Assembly (NCBI RefSeq): GCF_013408925.1
Contig: NZ_JACCAB010000001.1
Location: 2,170,001 to 2,234,000 of the forward strand
Length of the DNA stretch: 64,000 bases
Source of the DNA: Pedococcus badiiscoriae
GTDB taxonomy: Bacteria > Actinomycetota > Actinomycetes > Actinomycetales > Dermatophilaceae
Direction: 5' to 3'
The position numbers and the translations under genes were made by a program. Under the pieces are notes generated by a model. It was not told the DNA's origin. It ran no database searches and worked only from the letters and a program-made list of their open reading frames with translations. Below, one piece after another: positions 15,999-24,728 of the stretch (its first letter is position 1; the number at the start of each line of letters is the position of its first letter).

Positions 15999-17124
15999 CG
16001 GCGTTGGCCCAGTTGGCGGCGAGGTAGGCCTTCGCCTTCGTCGTGTCGTCCTGGCTGGGGATCGTCGGCGTGCCGGAGACTGCCGGCAGCTTGGCGGCGG
16101 CCGCCTGGTCGAGCGTGCCGGCCTTCTTCATGTCGTCGAACCGGACCGGACGAGCGCCACCGTTGAGCCACAGGTTCTGGCCCGCGTCGGAGTAGAGGAA
16201 CTCCTCCCACAGCCGGGCCGCGGCGGGGTGCGGGGCGTCCTTGTTGATGGCCTGGAAGTAGTAGCCGCCCAGCACCGCGTTCTGCGGGACGAACACCTTC
16301 CAGCTCTTGACCTTGGCGGTCTGAGCAGCGTTGAGGTAGTCCCAGTCGAAGACGACCGGGGTCTGGCCCGAGGCGATGGTGGCAGGCGTCGGGTCGACGG
16401 GCAGGAAGTTGCCGGCGGCCTTGAGCTTCTTGAAGAACTCGACGCCCTTGGTGATGTCAGCGGCTGTGCCGCCATTGGCCATGGACACCATCTGCACCCC
16501 GGCGAAGGCCGCACCCGCCTTGGTCGGGTCCCCGTTGAGAGCCACCTTGCCCTTGTAGGCGGGCTTGAGCAGGTCGGTCACCGAGGTGGGCGCCGGGACC
16601 TTGGAGGAGTCGTAGCCGATGGACATGTAGCCGCCGTAGTCGTTGACCCACGCCCCACCGGCCTCCTTGAGGTTCGCCGGCACGGAGTCGAACTTCGCGA
16701 CCTTGTAGGGCGCGAACATGTCCGTGTGGGCAAGAGCGACGGAGGCTCCCACGTCGAAGACGTCGGGTGCGCTGGACTGACCCTTGAGCCGAGTGGCCGC
16801 GGTGATCTCGTCCGCGCTGCTCGCGTCGGGCTGCGCGCTGTTGACCTTGATGCCGTACTTGTCGCCGAAGGCCTTGATGATCGCGCCGTAGTTGGCCCAG
16901 TCCGGCGGGAGGGCGATGACGTTGAGCGTCCCCTCCTTCTTGGCGGCGGCGACCAGGGCGTCCATGCCGCCCAGGTCTGCGGCCGAGGTGGCGGTGCCGG
17001 CCTTGGCGGCGGCGCTCGAGCCCCCCGAGCTGGTCTTCGCGGGGGGAGCGCACGCCGAGACAGCGAGGAATGAGGCTGCGGCGACCACGGCGACGAGGGC
17101 CGTGTGGCGGGGGCGAGCTGGCAT
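15991..17124 (-). CDS. Extracellular solute-binding lipoprotein of the PotD/AfuA family
   Basis: A 377-residue periplasmic-binding-fold protein exported as a lipoprotein: Arg-rich start, hydrophobic stretch and lipobox LAVSAC around residues 22-27, then a Ser/Ala-rich linker. The mature part has GTLNVIALPPDW and a W/Y-rich binding region (VFDWDYLN) as in polyamine or ferric-iron receptors. ATG17124 is preferred to ATG17133 because AGGA lies eight bases upstream of it, whereas the earlier ATG has its AGG directly adjacent. It is first in the importer operon. Confidence 0.88.
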   Translation of the reverse strand: MPARPRHTALVAVVAAASFLAVSACAPPAKTSSGGSSAAAKAGTATSAADLGGMDALVAAAKKEGTLNVIALPPDWANYGAIIKAFGDKYGIKVNSAQPDASSADEITAATRLKGQSSAPDVFDVGASVALAHTDMFAPYKVAKFDSVPANLKEAGGAWVNDYGGYMSIGYDSSKVPAPTSVTDLLKPAYKGKVALNGDPTKAGAAFAGVQMVSMANGGTAADITKGVEFFKKLKAAGNFLPVDPTPATIASGQTPVVFDWDYLNAAQTAKVKSWKVFVPQNAVLGGYYFQAINKDAPHPAAARLWEEFLYSDAGQNLWLNGGARPVRFDDMKKAGTLDQAAAAKLPAVSGTPTIPSQDDTTKAKAYLAANWANAVG

Positions 17125-17282
17125 GTGTTCCATCCTGACTATGGTGCCCTTTCGGCGGGCGGCGGTAGGTACCGTTGCGGAACTTAATGTCTGCTATTGG
17201 ACCTTAAGCCCCACAGCCCGTGGCGGGAAGGCAAAAACCACGTGACGATCAGGCGTCGCCAGCAGGATGGTTGGATGGTCGC
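17125..17282. promoter_or_regulatory. Divergent promoter region between importer operon and lpdA
   Basis: This gap is notably AT-richer than its surroundings. It holds CTTAA (17183-17187) and TTAAG (17204-17208) as an inverted pair 16 bases apart, with CTGCTATTGG between, which could be an operator overlapping promoters for both directions. A purine-rich AGGATGG lies just upstream of lpdA. The regulator is unknown. Confidence 0.4.
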
Positions 17283-18689
17283 GTGAACGCGCCCCAGTCC
17301 TCAGTGGTCATCCTCGGCGGTGGCCCCGGTGGCTACGAGGCCGCCCTCGTCGCGGCCCACCTGGGTGCCGCCGTGACGGTGGTCGACCGGGACGGGGTCG
17401 GCGGCGCCGCGGTGCTGACCGACTGCGTGCCGTCCAAGACCCTCATCTCGACGGCCGACTTCATGAGCCAGTTCGAGACGGCGTCCGACCTCGGCGTGCA
17501 CCTCGAGGACAACGAGGGTGACGAGGTCTCCGACTCCGTCGCCGAGCTGGCCGCCGTCAACCGCCGCATCCTGGCGCTGGCTGCCGCGCAGTCGCGCGAC
17601 ATCGGGGCACGTCTCGCCGGGGACGGCGTCACGGTGCTGCCCGGCGCCGGACGGCTGGTCGGCACCGGCGAGGTCCTGGCGACGCTCGCCGACGGGTCGA
17701 CCCGGACCCTGACCGCCGACGTGGTGCTCATCGCGACCGGCGCGACCCCACGGGTCGTCCCGACGGCCCAGCCCGACGGCGAGCGCATCCTCACCTGGCA
17801 GCAGATCTACACTCTGGCCGAGCTGCCCGAGCACCTCGTGGTGGTCGGGTCGGGTGTCACCGGCGCCGAGCTGGCGCAGGCCTACCTCGGCCTCGGCTCG
17901 CGCGTCACCCTCGTGTCCTCCCGGGACCGGGTGCTCCCGGGTGAGGACGCCGATGCGGCCAGCGTCATCGAGGACGTGTTCCGCAAGCGCGGGATGGACG
18001 TGCTCGGGCGCTCGCGGATGGCCTCGGTGTCCCGCACGGACTCCGGCGTCGTGGTCCGGCTCGAGGACGGCCGCGAGGTCGAGGGCAGCCACGCGCTGCT
18101 CGCGGTCGGCTCGGTCCCGCAGACCACCGGCATCGGCCTCGAGGACGTGGGCGTGCGCGTGAGCGCGTCCGGACACGTGGTGGTCGACAAGGTCTCCCGC
18201 ACCTCCGTCCGAGGCGTGTATGCCGCGGGCGACTGCACCGGGGTGCTGCCCCTGGCGTCGGTGGCCGCGATGCAGGGGCGCATCGCCATGGCGCACGCGC
18301 TGGGTGACGCGGTGGCCCCGCTCAACCTGCGTGCCGTCTCGGCCAACATCTTCACCGACCCCGAGATCGCCACGGTCGGCTTCTCCCAGAAGGACCTCGA
18401 CGAGGGCACCGTGGATGCGACGTCCGTGATGCTCCCCCTGTCGACCAACCCGCGCGCGAAGATGCAGGGCATCACCGACGGCTTCGTCAAGCTGTTCGCG
18501 CGCAAGGGTGGCGGCACGGTCGTGGGCGGCGTGGTCGTCGCCCCCCGCGCATCAGAGCTCATCTACCCGGTGACCCTGGCGGTGCAGCACGGCCTGACCG
18601 TCGACCAGCTGGCCGGCACCTTCACGGTGTACCCGTCGCTGTCCGGGTCGGTGGCGGAGGCCGCCCGGCAGCTCCACCAGCGCGACTGA
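17283..18689 (+). CDS. lpdA: NAD(P)H-quinone dehydrogenase LpdA (lipoamide-dehydrogenase-like flavoprotein)
   Basis: A 468-residue FAD/NAD(P) two-dinucleotide-binding protein: FAD motif GGGPGGYEA at the N-terminus, NAD motif GSGVTGAELA, FAD motif YAAGDCTG and a dimerisation domain. In place of the CxxxxC redox disulfide of lipoamide dehydrogenases it reads GGAAVLTDCVPSK. This matches the mycobacterial Rv3303c family of quinone reductases (from memory). GTG17283 starts the protein directly at the FAD fold; the frame is open to 17220, but the extra residues look untranslated. Transcribed divergently from the importer. Confidence 0.9.
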   Translation: MNAPQSSVVILGGGPGGYEAALVAAHLGAAVTVVDRDGVGGAAVLTDCVPSKTLISTADFMSQFETASDLGVHLEDNEGDEVSDSVAELAAVNRRILALAAAQSRDIGARLAGDGVTVLPGAGRLVGTGEVLATLADGSTRTLTADVVLIATGATPRVVPTAQPDGERILTWQQIYTLAELPEHLVVVGSGVTGAELAQAYLGLGSRVTLVSSRDRVLPGEDADAASVIEDVFRKRGMDVLGRSRMASVSRTDSGVVVRLEDGREVEGSHALLAVGSVPQTTGIGLEDVGVRVSASGHVVVDKVSRTSVRGVYAAGDCTGVLPLASVAAMQGRIAMAHALGDAVAPLNLRAVSANIFTDPEIATVGFSQKDLDEGTVDATSVMLPLSTNPRAKMQGITDGFVKLFARKGGGTVVGGVVVAPRASELIYPVTLAVQHGLTVDQLAGTFTVYPSLSGSVAEAARQLHQRD

Positions 18690-18796
18690 CCGCGCCCCGG
18701 TGACTGTGGCAGGTCCGGTCATTCCCGCTCATTCATGAGTAGTGTCCGAGCTGGGCGTGCTCAGGCGCGCCGACCCTGATGTTCTGAGGAAAGGGC

Positions 18797-19363
18797 ATGA
18801 CCATGGCAGGCGGTTGGCTGGACAAGATCAAGGACCTCGCCAAGGGCAATCCGCAGCAGGCGGAGACTGTCATCGAGAAGGTCGAGGACCTCGTCGACAA
18901 GCAGACCGGCGGCAAGTACGCCGACCAGGTCGAGCAGGGTGCGGGCGCCCTGCGCGAGCAGCTGGGCCTGCCCGCGGAGCAGCCGGCACCCGCTCCGACC
19001 CCCGCTCCCGAGCCGGCGCCGACCCCGGCGCCTGAGCCCCCACCTGCGCCAGCGCCCGCTCCGAGCCCCGGCGGCCCTGCGCCATCTGAGCCGGCCCCGG
19101 ACCGTCCCAGCTGGGACGAGCCCGCGCCGACCACTCCGGCACCGAACCCGTCGCCCGCCACCGGAGACCCCCAGCCGGGTTCCAGCGACGGCCCTCTGAT
19201 CCCGGGTGAGCCGCAGCAGCCGGGCCAGCCGGGCGGCCCGCTCGACCCCGGTCAGCTCCCTGGTTATGGTGCCGGTGCCAGTGGCAGCACGGTGCCCGAG
19301 CCGGGGCCCGATACGGGGGAGACCACCGAAGGCACCAAGGAGCTGCCACCGTTCGGTCGCTGA
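18797..19363 (+). CDS. MT0933-type antitoxin-domain protein with long Pro/Ala-rich tail
   Basis: A 188-residue protein. Residues 5-45 (WLDKIKDLAKG, then VEDLVDKQTGGKYADQVEQG) match the small MT0933/Rv0909-type antitoxin domain. Residues from about 60 are a Pro/Ala/Glu-rich disordered tail with PAPTPAPEP-like repeats, ending in ELPPFGR. AGGAAAGGG lies just upstream of ATG18797. No toxin gene of the usual SRPBCC type is adjacent, so function as an antitoxin is not supported; it may be a stress protein sharing the motif. Confidence 0.8.
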   Translation: MTMAGGWLDKIKDLAKGNPQQAETVIEKVEDLVDKQTGGKYADQVEQGAGALREQLGLPAEQPAPAPTPAPEPAPTPAPEPPPAPAPAPSPGGPAPSEPAPDRPSWDEPAPTTPAPNPSPATGDPQPGSSDGPLIPGEPQQPGQPGGPLDPGQLPGYGAGASGSTVPEPGPDTGETTEGTKELPPFGR

Positions 19364-19392
19364 CCGCGCGCGGTCTGCCCGCGGCATACGAC

Positions 19393-19428
19393 AGCGGCGC
19401 CGTCTCCCCGCTGGGAGGCGGCGCCGCT
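19393..19428. terminator. 15-bp stem hairpin between convergent genes
   Basis: Arms 19393-19407 and 19414-19428 pair over 15 bases with one G-U position and a six-base loop. There is no T tract, which is common in high-GC terminators. It lies between the convergent MT0933-type gene and accA3, so it could serve both. Confidence 0.75.
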
Positions 19429-19449
19429 CGTGTCGGTGCTGTCGGTCCG

Positions 19450-21243
19450 TCAGTCCTTGATCTCGGCGATCACGGCGCCGTTGGTGACGGTCTGGCCGAC
19501 CTCGGCGGCCAGACCGGTGATGGTGCCGGCCTTGTGGGCGTTGATCGGCTGCTCCATCTTCATGGCCTCGAGGACGACGACGAGCTCGCCGGCGGCGACC
19601 TGCTGGCCCTCCTGCACGGCGATCTTGACGATGGTGCCCTGCATGGGGGCGGTGAGGGAGTCACCGGAGGCGGCGGCGCCGGTCCTGGAGCCCCCGGATC
19701 GGCGCGGCGCCTTCTTCTTCGCCGCGCTGGGGCCGCCACCCAGCGAGAGACCGCCGGGTAGGACCACTTCGAGGCGCTTGCCGCCGACCTCGACGACGAC
19801 ACTCTGGCGCTCGCCGGATTCTTCGGGGACCTCGGCTACCGGGCCGGAGTAGGGCTCGATCTGGTTGTCGAACTCGGTCTCGATCCACCGGGTGTGCACC
19901 GAGAAGGGCTTGTCCCCCTCGGGGGCGAACGCGGGGTCGGACACGATGACGCGGTGGAACGGCAGGACGGTGGGCATGCCGTCGACGGTGAACTCGGCCA
20001 GCGCCCGACGCGAGCGCTCCAGCGCCTGGTGCCGGTCACGGCCGGTGACGATGAGCTTGGCCAGCATCGAGTCGAACGCGCCGCCGATGACGTCGCCGGC
20101 GACGACACCCGAGTCGAGGCGCACGCCGGGCCCGGACGGGGGCTCGAACACGGTGACGACACCGGGGGCGGGCAGGAACCCGCGGCCGGCGTCCTCGCCG
20201 TTGATCCGGAACTCGAACGAGTGACCGGTCGGGGTGGGGTCGTCGTAGCCGAGGGCCTCGCCGTTGGCGATGCGGAACTGCTCGCGGACCAGATCGATGC
20301 CGGTGACCTCCTCGGTCACCGGGTGCTCGACCTGCAGGCGGGTGTTGACCTCGAGGAAGGAGATGGTGCCGTCCTGGCCGACGAGGAACTCGCACGTCCC
20401 GGCGCCGGTGTAGCCGGCCTCGGCGAGGATGGCCTTGGAGGCGCGGCGCAGCTCGGCGTTCTGCTCCTCGGACAGGAACGGCGCGGGGGCCTCCTCGACG
20501 AGCTTCTGGTGGCGGCGCTGCAGCGAGCAGTCGCGGGTCGAGACCACGACGACGTTTCCATGGGTGTCGGCCAGGCACTGGGTCTCGACGTGGCGGGGCT
20601 TGTCGAGGTAGCGCTCGACGAAGCACTCGCCGCGACCGAACGCGGCGACGGCCTCGCGGGTGGCGGAGTCGAACAGCTCGGGGATCTCCTCGATGGTGCG
20701 CGCGACCTTCAGGCCGCGGCCGCCACCGCCGAAGGCCGCCTTGATCGCCACCGGCAGGCCGTGCTCCTTGGCGAACGCGACGATCTCGTCGGCATCGGCG
20801 ACCGGGTCTGCGGTGCCGGGCACCAGCGGGGCGTTGGCGCGCGCGGCGATGTGCCGGGCCTTGACCTTGTCGCCCAAGGAGTCGATGGCCTCGGGGGAGG
20901 GGCCGATCCAGGTCAGCCCGGCGTCGAGGACGGCCTGGGCGAAGGAGGCGTTCTCGGCGAGGAAGCCGTAGCCGGGGTGGACCGCGTCCGCTCCGGACTT
21001 GCGGGCCACCTCAAGGAGCTTCTCCTGGACCAGGTAGGAGTCACCGGGGGTCGAGCCGCCGAGCGCGTACGCCTCGTCGGCCACTTTGACGTGCAGGGCG
21101 TCGCGGTCCGGATCGGCATACACGGCAACGGAGCCGATGCCGCTGTCGGCGCAGGCGCGCGCGATGCGGACGGCGATCTCGCCACGGTTGGCAATGAGAA
21201 CCTTGGAGATCGGTTTCGTCGTCGACTCGGAGATGGGCGCCAT
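19450..21243 (-). CDS. accA3: Acyl-CoA carboxylase alpha subunit (biotin carboxylase plus biotin carrier)
   Basis: A 597-residue protein that carboxylates its own biotin using ATP and bicarbonate, serving acetyl-/propionyl-CoA carboxylase beta subunits. It starts [19 protein letters not shown], has the ATP-grasp GGGGRGLK, and [14 protein letters not shown]. The C-terminal carrier domain has EAMKMEQP with the biotinyl Lys562. A Pro/Lys-rich linker separates the domains. ATG21243 is preceded by TAGGCT seven bases away. Beta (36320-37984), epsilon and BirA are encoded elsewhere in this window. Confidence 0.96.
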   Translation of the reverse strand: MAPISESTTKPISKVLIANRGEIAVRIARACADSGIGSVAVYADPDRDALHVKVADEAYALGGSTPGDSYLVQEKLLEVARKSGADAVHPGYGFLAENASFAQAVLDAGLTWIGPSPEAIDSLGDKVKARHIAARANAPLVPGTADPVADADEIVAFAKEHGLPVAIKAAFGGGGRGLKVARTIEEIPELFDSATREAVAAFGRGECFVERYLDKPRHVETQCLADTHGNVVVVSTRDCSLQRRHQKLVEEAPAPFLSEEQNAELRRASKAILAEAGYTGAGTCEFLVGQDGTISFLEVNTRLQVEHPVTEEVTGIDLVREQFRIANGEALGYDDPTPTGHSFEFRINGEDAGRGFLPAPGVVTVFEPPSGPGVRLDSGVVAGDVIGGAFDSMLAKLIVTGRDRHQALERSRRALAEFTVDGMPTVLPFHRVIVSDPAFAPEGDKPFSVHTRWIETEFDNQIEPYSGPVAEVPEESGERQSVVVEVGGKRLEVVLPGGLSLGGGPSAAKKKAPRRSGGSRTGAAASGDSLTAPMQGTIVKIAVQEGQQVAAGELVVVLEAMKMEQPINAHKAGTITGLAAEVGQTVTNGAVIAEIKD

Positions 21244-21250
21244 GCGCCGG

Positions 21251-21256
21251 AGCCTA
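21251..21256 (-). promoter_or_regulatory. Putative leaderless -10 box for accA3
   Basis: GGCTAGGCTC on the minus strand places TAGGCT seven bases before the accA3 ATG. The same GGCTAGGCTC precedes the carboxylase beta-subunit gene at 37992-37997. Confidence 0.55.
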
Positions 21257-21343
21257 GCCCGTTTCCGTGACGGCACCCCCACCCGCGGGGTGTGGCCTCG
21301 CCAACACTCTCTCGCCAGAACAGGCGGTCAGCGTGCGGCGCCA

Positions 21344-21349
21344 TAGGGT
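21344..21349 (+). promoter_or_regulatory. Putative leaderless -10 box for tryptophan dioxygenase
   Basis: TAGGGT ends six bases before ATG21356; no ribosome binding site is present. Confidence 0.55.
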
Positions 21350-21355
21350 GACGCC

Positions 21356-22210
21356 ATGAGCGGTGACGACGCGCGGTCGGTGCGTGAGATCGAAGAGGGC
21401 GTGCAGCGGGACTTCTCCGGGGCGATGTCCTACGGCGACTACCTCAGCCTGGACCAGCTCCTCACGGCGCAGCACCCCCGGAGCCGTCCGGAGCAGCACG
21501 ACGAGCTGCTCTTCATCATCCAGCACCAGACGTCCGAGCTCTGGCTCAAGCTCATGCTGCACGAGCTGCGCTCGGCCCGCTCGCTGCTCGCCGGTGACGA
21601 GCTCGCCCCGGCCCTCAAGCGGCTGGCCCGGGTCAAGCGCATCCAGGAGGTCCTCACCGACCAGTGGTCGGTGCTGGCCACGCTGACGCCGAGCGAGTAC
21701 GCCGAGATCAGGCCCTTCCTCGCCACCAGCTCGGGGTTCCAGTCCTGGCAGTACCGCGCCGTCGAGTTCCTGCTCGGCAACAAGAACGCCGACATGGTCA
21801 AGGTCTTCGACCACGACGAGACGGCGCGCTCGATGCTCGCGCAGCTGCTCGAGCAGCCGAGTCTCTACGACGAGTTCCTGCGCTACCTCGACCGCCACGG
21901 GTATGCCGTGCCCGCCGAGCTGCTCGACCGCGACTTCACCCAGCCCTACCGGGAGAACGACGCACTGGTCGACACCTTCGCGGCCGTGTATGCCAGCCCG
22001 GCCGAGCACTGGGGCGTCTACGAGACCTGCGAGGAGCTCGTGGACCTCGAGGACAACTTCCAGCAGTGGCGCTTCCGGCACCTGCAGGTGGTGACGCGCA
22101 CCATCGGGCACAAGAGGGGGACCGGCGGCTCGTCCGGGGTCGACTTCCTGCGCCGGGCCCTCGACCTGACGTTCTTCCCCGAGCTCTACTCGGTGCGCAG
22201 CCGCGTCTGA
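21356..22210 (+). CDS. kynA: Tryptophan 2,3-dioxygenase
   Basis: Heme enzyme opening the indole ring of L-tryptophan to N-formylkynurenine. The 284 residues match the bacterial family length. The conserved N-terminal YGDYLSLDQLL, the FIIQHQTSELWLKLMLHEL heme-pocket helix, SGFQSWQYR and the C-terminal HKRGTGGSSGVDFL substrate loop are all visible. No kynureninase or formamidase is adjacent, so the rest of the pathway must lie elsewhere. It is monocistronic, divergent from accA3. Confidence 0.95.
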   Translation: MSGDDARSVREIEEGVQRDFSGAMSYGDYLSLDQLLTAQHPRSRPEQHDELLFIIQHQTSELWLKLMLHELRSARSLLAGDELAPALKRLARVKRIQEVLTDQWSVLATLTPSEYAEIRPFLATSSGFQSWQYRAVEFLLGNKNADMVKVFDHDETARSMLAQLLEQPSLYDEFLRYLDRHGYAVPAELLDRDFTQPYRENDALVDTFAAVYASPAEHWGVYETCEELVDLEDNFQQWRFRHLQVVTRTIGHKRGTGGSSGVDFLRRALDLTFFPELYSVRSRV

Positions 22211-22270
22211 GCCTGCGGGGACGCGGCCTCGAGGGACGCGGCCTCTGGGGACGCGGCGTCTGGGGAGGCG
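22211..22270. repeat. 15-bp tandem repeat, four units
   Basis: Units at 22211, 22226, 22241 and 22256 read GCCTGCGGGGACGCG, GCCTCGAGGGACGCG, GCCTCTGGGGACGCG and GCGTCTGGGGAGGCG. It begins immediately after the tryptophan dioxygenase stop and ends ten bases from the convergent dehydrogenase stop. It may be a decayed minisatellite. No gene is read through it. Confidence 0.85.
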
Positions 22271-22279
22271 GTCTGCCGA

Positions 22280-23659
22280 CTACGGCGTGAGCCAGCCCTC
22301 GGGGCCGGTGGACCCCGCGGGATACGTCTCGAGCGGCACCCGGTCCTGCGCCCAGGCCTTGATGACCGGGGCCACGATCCGCCAGCACTCCTGCGCGGCG
22401 TCCCCGCGCACGGTGAGCAGCTGGCTGCCGTCGAAGATCTGCGCCAGGACCTCCCCGTAGGGCTGCATCCGCGGCGCGGCGAGGGTCGCGGTGAGGGTCT
22501 TCTGCTCGAGGTCGAGCGGGTCGCCCTCGGCGTTCATCGTCAGGGTGAGGGAGACGGCACCGGGCTTGAGGTCGATGGTCAGCCGGTCGCCGGCTGCGCC
22601 CCCGGTGAAGCCGGTCGGCAGGTGCGGGACGTCGCGGAAGTGCGCGACGATCTGCTTGCGCGGCGCGCCCATGGCCTTGCCGCTGCGCAGCACGAACGGC
22701 ACGCCCGCCCACCGCGAGTTCGCGACCTCGAGGGTGACCTGGGCGAGGGTCTCGGTGGAGCGCTTGGGGTCGACTCCCGCCTCCTTGGCGTAGTCCGGCA
22801 CCCTCCGGCGACCGAGGGTTCCCGCGGTGTACCGCGCCCGTCGCGAGGAGCGCTTCGGGGAGCCTCCCCAGACCTTCGTGGCGCGCAGCACCTGGGCCTT
22901 CTGGTCCTGCAGCTCGCGGGCGTCCAAGGTGGCGATCGACTCCATCGCGAAGAGCGCGAGCACCTGGAGCAGATGGCTCTGCAGCATGTCCTTGAGGGCT
23001 CCCGCACCGTCGTAGTAGCCGGCGCGCCCCTCGAGTGCGAGGTCCTCGTCGTAGACGATCTCCACCCGCTCGATGTGCTCCCCGCTCCAGATCGGGGCGA
23101 GCATCCGGTTGGCGAAGCGAAGGCCCACGAGGTTGAAGACCGTTGCCACGCCGAGGAAGTGGTCGATCCGGAAGATCTCCTCCTCGGGCACCAGCCGGTG
23201 CAGCAGGGCGTTGAACCGCACTGCGGAGGCGTGGTCGGTGCCGAACGGCTTCTCCAGCGCGAGCCGGGTGACCTCGGGCAGGTCGACATGTTGCAGCACG
23301 TCGCAGACCTTCATCGTCACCTGCGGAGGCAGGGCGAAGAAGATGACCAGGGGACCGTCGCCACAGCTGTCCACCAGCTCGCGCAGCGCAGCCTCGTCCA
23401 GCACGTCGGTCTGGACGTATGCCGTGTGCTTGGTGACCGCGCTCGTCACCTTCGCCGGCGCACCGGCGTCACCGAAGGAGTCCTTGACGCGCGCCTTCCA
23501 CTGCGCAGCAGTGAAGTCGACCCGGTCGGCGCCGACGACCCGGACGCGGCGCTCCGGCTCGACCACGAGCAGGCTGGCCAGTCCGGGCAGCAGCAACCGG
23601 TGGGTCAGGTCACCCCCGGCGCCGAGGATGAGCAGGGTCGTCTCCGGTGCAGTCGCCAT
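22280..23659 (-). CDS. zwf: Glucose-6-phosphate dehydrogenase family protein (short variant)
   Basis: Oxidation of glucose-6-phosphate to 6-phosphogluconolactone is the family reaction. The 459 residues are shorter than the usual 480-510. The dinucleotide loop reads GAGGDLTHRLLLP, where the family usually has GASGDLA. The catalytic RIDHFLG and the EKPFG substrate Lys are present. No opcA, tal or tkt is adjacent, unlike the usual actinobacterial zwf, so this may be a paralogue with altered cofactor or substrate. ATG23659 is chosen; ATG23671 in frame is an alternative. Confidence 0.85.
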   Translation of the reverse strand: MATAPETTLLILGAGGDLTHRLLLPGLASLLVVEPERRVRVVGADRVDFTAAQWKARVKDSFGDAGAPAKVTSAVTKHTAYVQTDVLDEAALRELVDSCGDGPLVIFFALPPQVTMKVCDVLQHVDLPEVTRLALEKPFGTDHASAVRFNALLHRLVPEEEIFRIDHFLGVATVFNLVGLRFANRMLAPIWSGEHIERVEIVYDEDLALEGRAGYYDGAGALKDMLQSHLLQVLALFAMESIATLDARELQDQKAQVLRATKVWGGSPKRSSRRARYTAGTLGRRRVPDYAKEAGVDPKRSTETLAQVTLEVANSRWAGVPFVLRSGKAMGAPRKQIVAHFRDVPHLPTGFTGGAAGDRLTIDLKPGAVSLTLTMNAEGDPLDLEQKTLTATLAAPRMQPYGEVLAQIFDGSQLLTVRGDAAQECWRIVAPVIKAWAQDRVPLETYPAGSTGPEGWLTP

Positions 23660-23735
23660 GCGGTGCAGCATTCCACGACTGCCTGCGCTCGGGAGGGGGA
23701 GCACCCGTCCGCGCCGCCCGGCATACTCGCTCGGC

Positions 23736-24728
23736 ATGACCACCCACGCGCCCGTGCCCGATGACGCACCGGTCCCGCGGGTCATCCACACCGCGCAGGC
23801 GCTGGTCGACGAGGTGGTCACGGTCGACGCGCTGCCGGCGCGCGGAGGCAACGCGGTGGCGCGGACCTACGGGCGGTATGCCGGTGGAGCGGTGAACATC
23901 CTCGTGGCCGCCTCCCGTTCCGGGGCGCGGGCGGTCCTGGCCGGTTCAGTGGGGACTGGCCCCAACGGTGACCTGGTGCGGGCGGCTCTGGCGGCCGAGG
24001 GAGTCACCGTGAGCAGCCCACCGGTCACCGACCTCGACACGGGGATCTGCTTCGTGATGGTCGAGCCGAGCGCCGAACGCACCTTCGTGACGACGCAGGG
24101 GGCCGAGCGACGGATCAGCATCGAGTCCCTCCAGACGTCGGCACCGGTGGCGGGGGATCTGGTGTGCCTGAGCGGCTTCTCGCTGGTCGGGCGCACCCGG
24201 GATCCGTTGGTGGCCTGGCTGGAGAGTCTCGAGCCCGCGGTGGTGGTGGTCCTCGATCCGGGCGCGGCCTTTGCGGACCTGCCTGCCGACGTCCGGGAGC
24301 GGGCGCTCGCCCGCACCACCGTGTGGACCAGCAACGCCGAGGAAGCCGGACAGCTGACGGGGCACGCCGATCCTGCGGCCTCGGTCGAGGCGCTGACCGC
24401 CGTCCTGCCGGCGGGCGCCGTCGTCATCGTGCGCGACGGCCCGCGGGGCTGCCACCTGCACGAGGGTGGCCGCACGACCTCCCTGCAGGGTTATCCGCAG
24501 GAGGCGATCGACACCAACGGTGCAGGGGACACCCACACCGGGGTGCTGGTGGCGTGCCGGGCGGCGGGCGCCGACTGGGAGACGGCGGCGACACGGGCCA
24601 ACGCCGCCGGGGCGATCAAGGTGACCAGGCGGGGTCCGGCCACGGCACCCACTGCCGCGGAGATCGACGAGCTCCTGGCCGGGCAGGGTCGCGCCGGGCA
24701 GAGGCGCCGGCCTAGGCAGGGGCGCTAA
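23736..24728 (+). CDS. PfkB-family carbohydrate kinase
   Basis: A 330-residue ribokinase-fold kinase. An N-terminal glycine pair (GRYAGGAVNILVAASR) contacts the sugar. The C-terminal signature DTNGAGDTHTG holds the catalytic base Asp and anion hole. Both family signatures are present, so activity is likely; the sugar is unknown. Divergent from the zwf-like gene; its ATG follows CATACT by eight bases with no ribosome binding site. Its TAA overlaps the stop of the convergent M50 gene. Confidence 0.88.
   Translation: MTTHAPVPDDAPVPRVIHTAQALVDEVVTVDALPARGGNAVARTYGRYAGGAVNILVAASRSGARAVLAGSVGTGPNGDLVRAALAAEGVTVSSPPVTDLDTGICFVMVEPSAERTFVTTQGAERRISIESLQTSAPVAGDLVCLSGFSLVGRTRDPLVAWLESLEPAVVVVLDPGAAFADLPADVRERALARTTVWTSNAEEAGQLTGHADPAASVEALTAVLPAGAVVIVRDGPRGCHLHEGGRTTSLQGYPQEAIDTNGAGDTHTGVLVACRAAGADWETAATRANAAGAIKVTRRGPATAPTAAEIDELLAGQGRAGQRRRPRQGR

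Noticed and set aside
17220..17282. N-terminal extension of lpdA
   Set aside because: The extra residues resemble no flavoprotein N-terminus and the stretch overlaps the likely promoter region; GTG17283 starts at the FAD fold.
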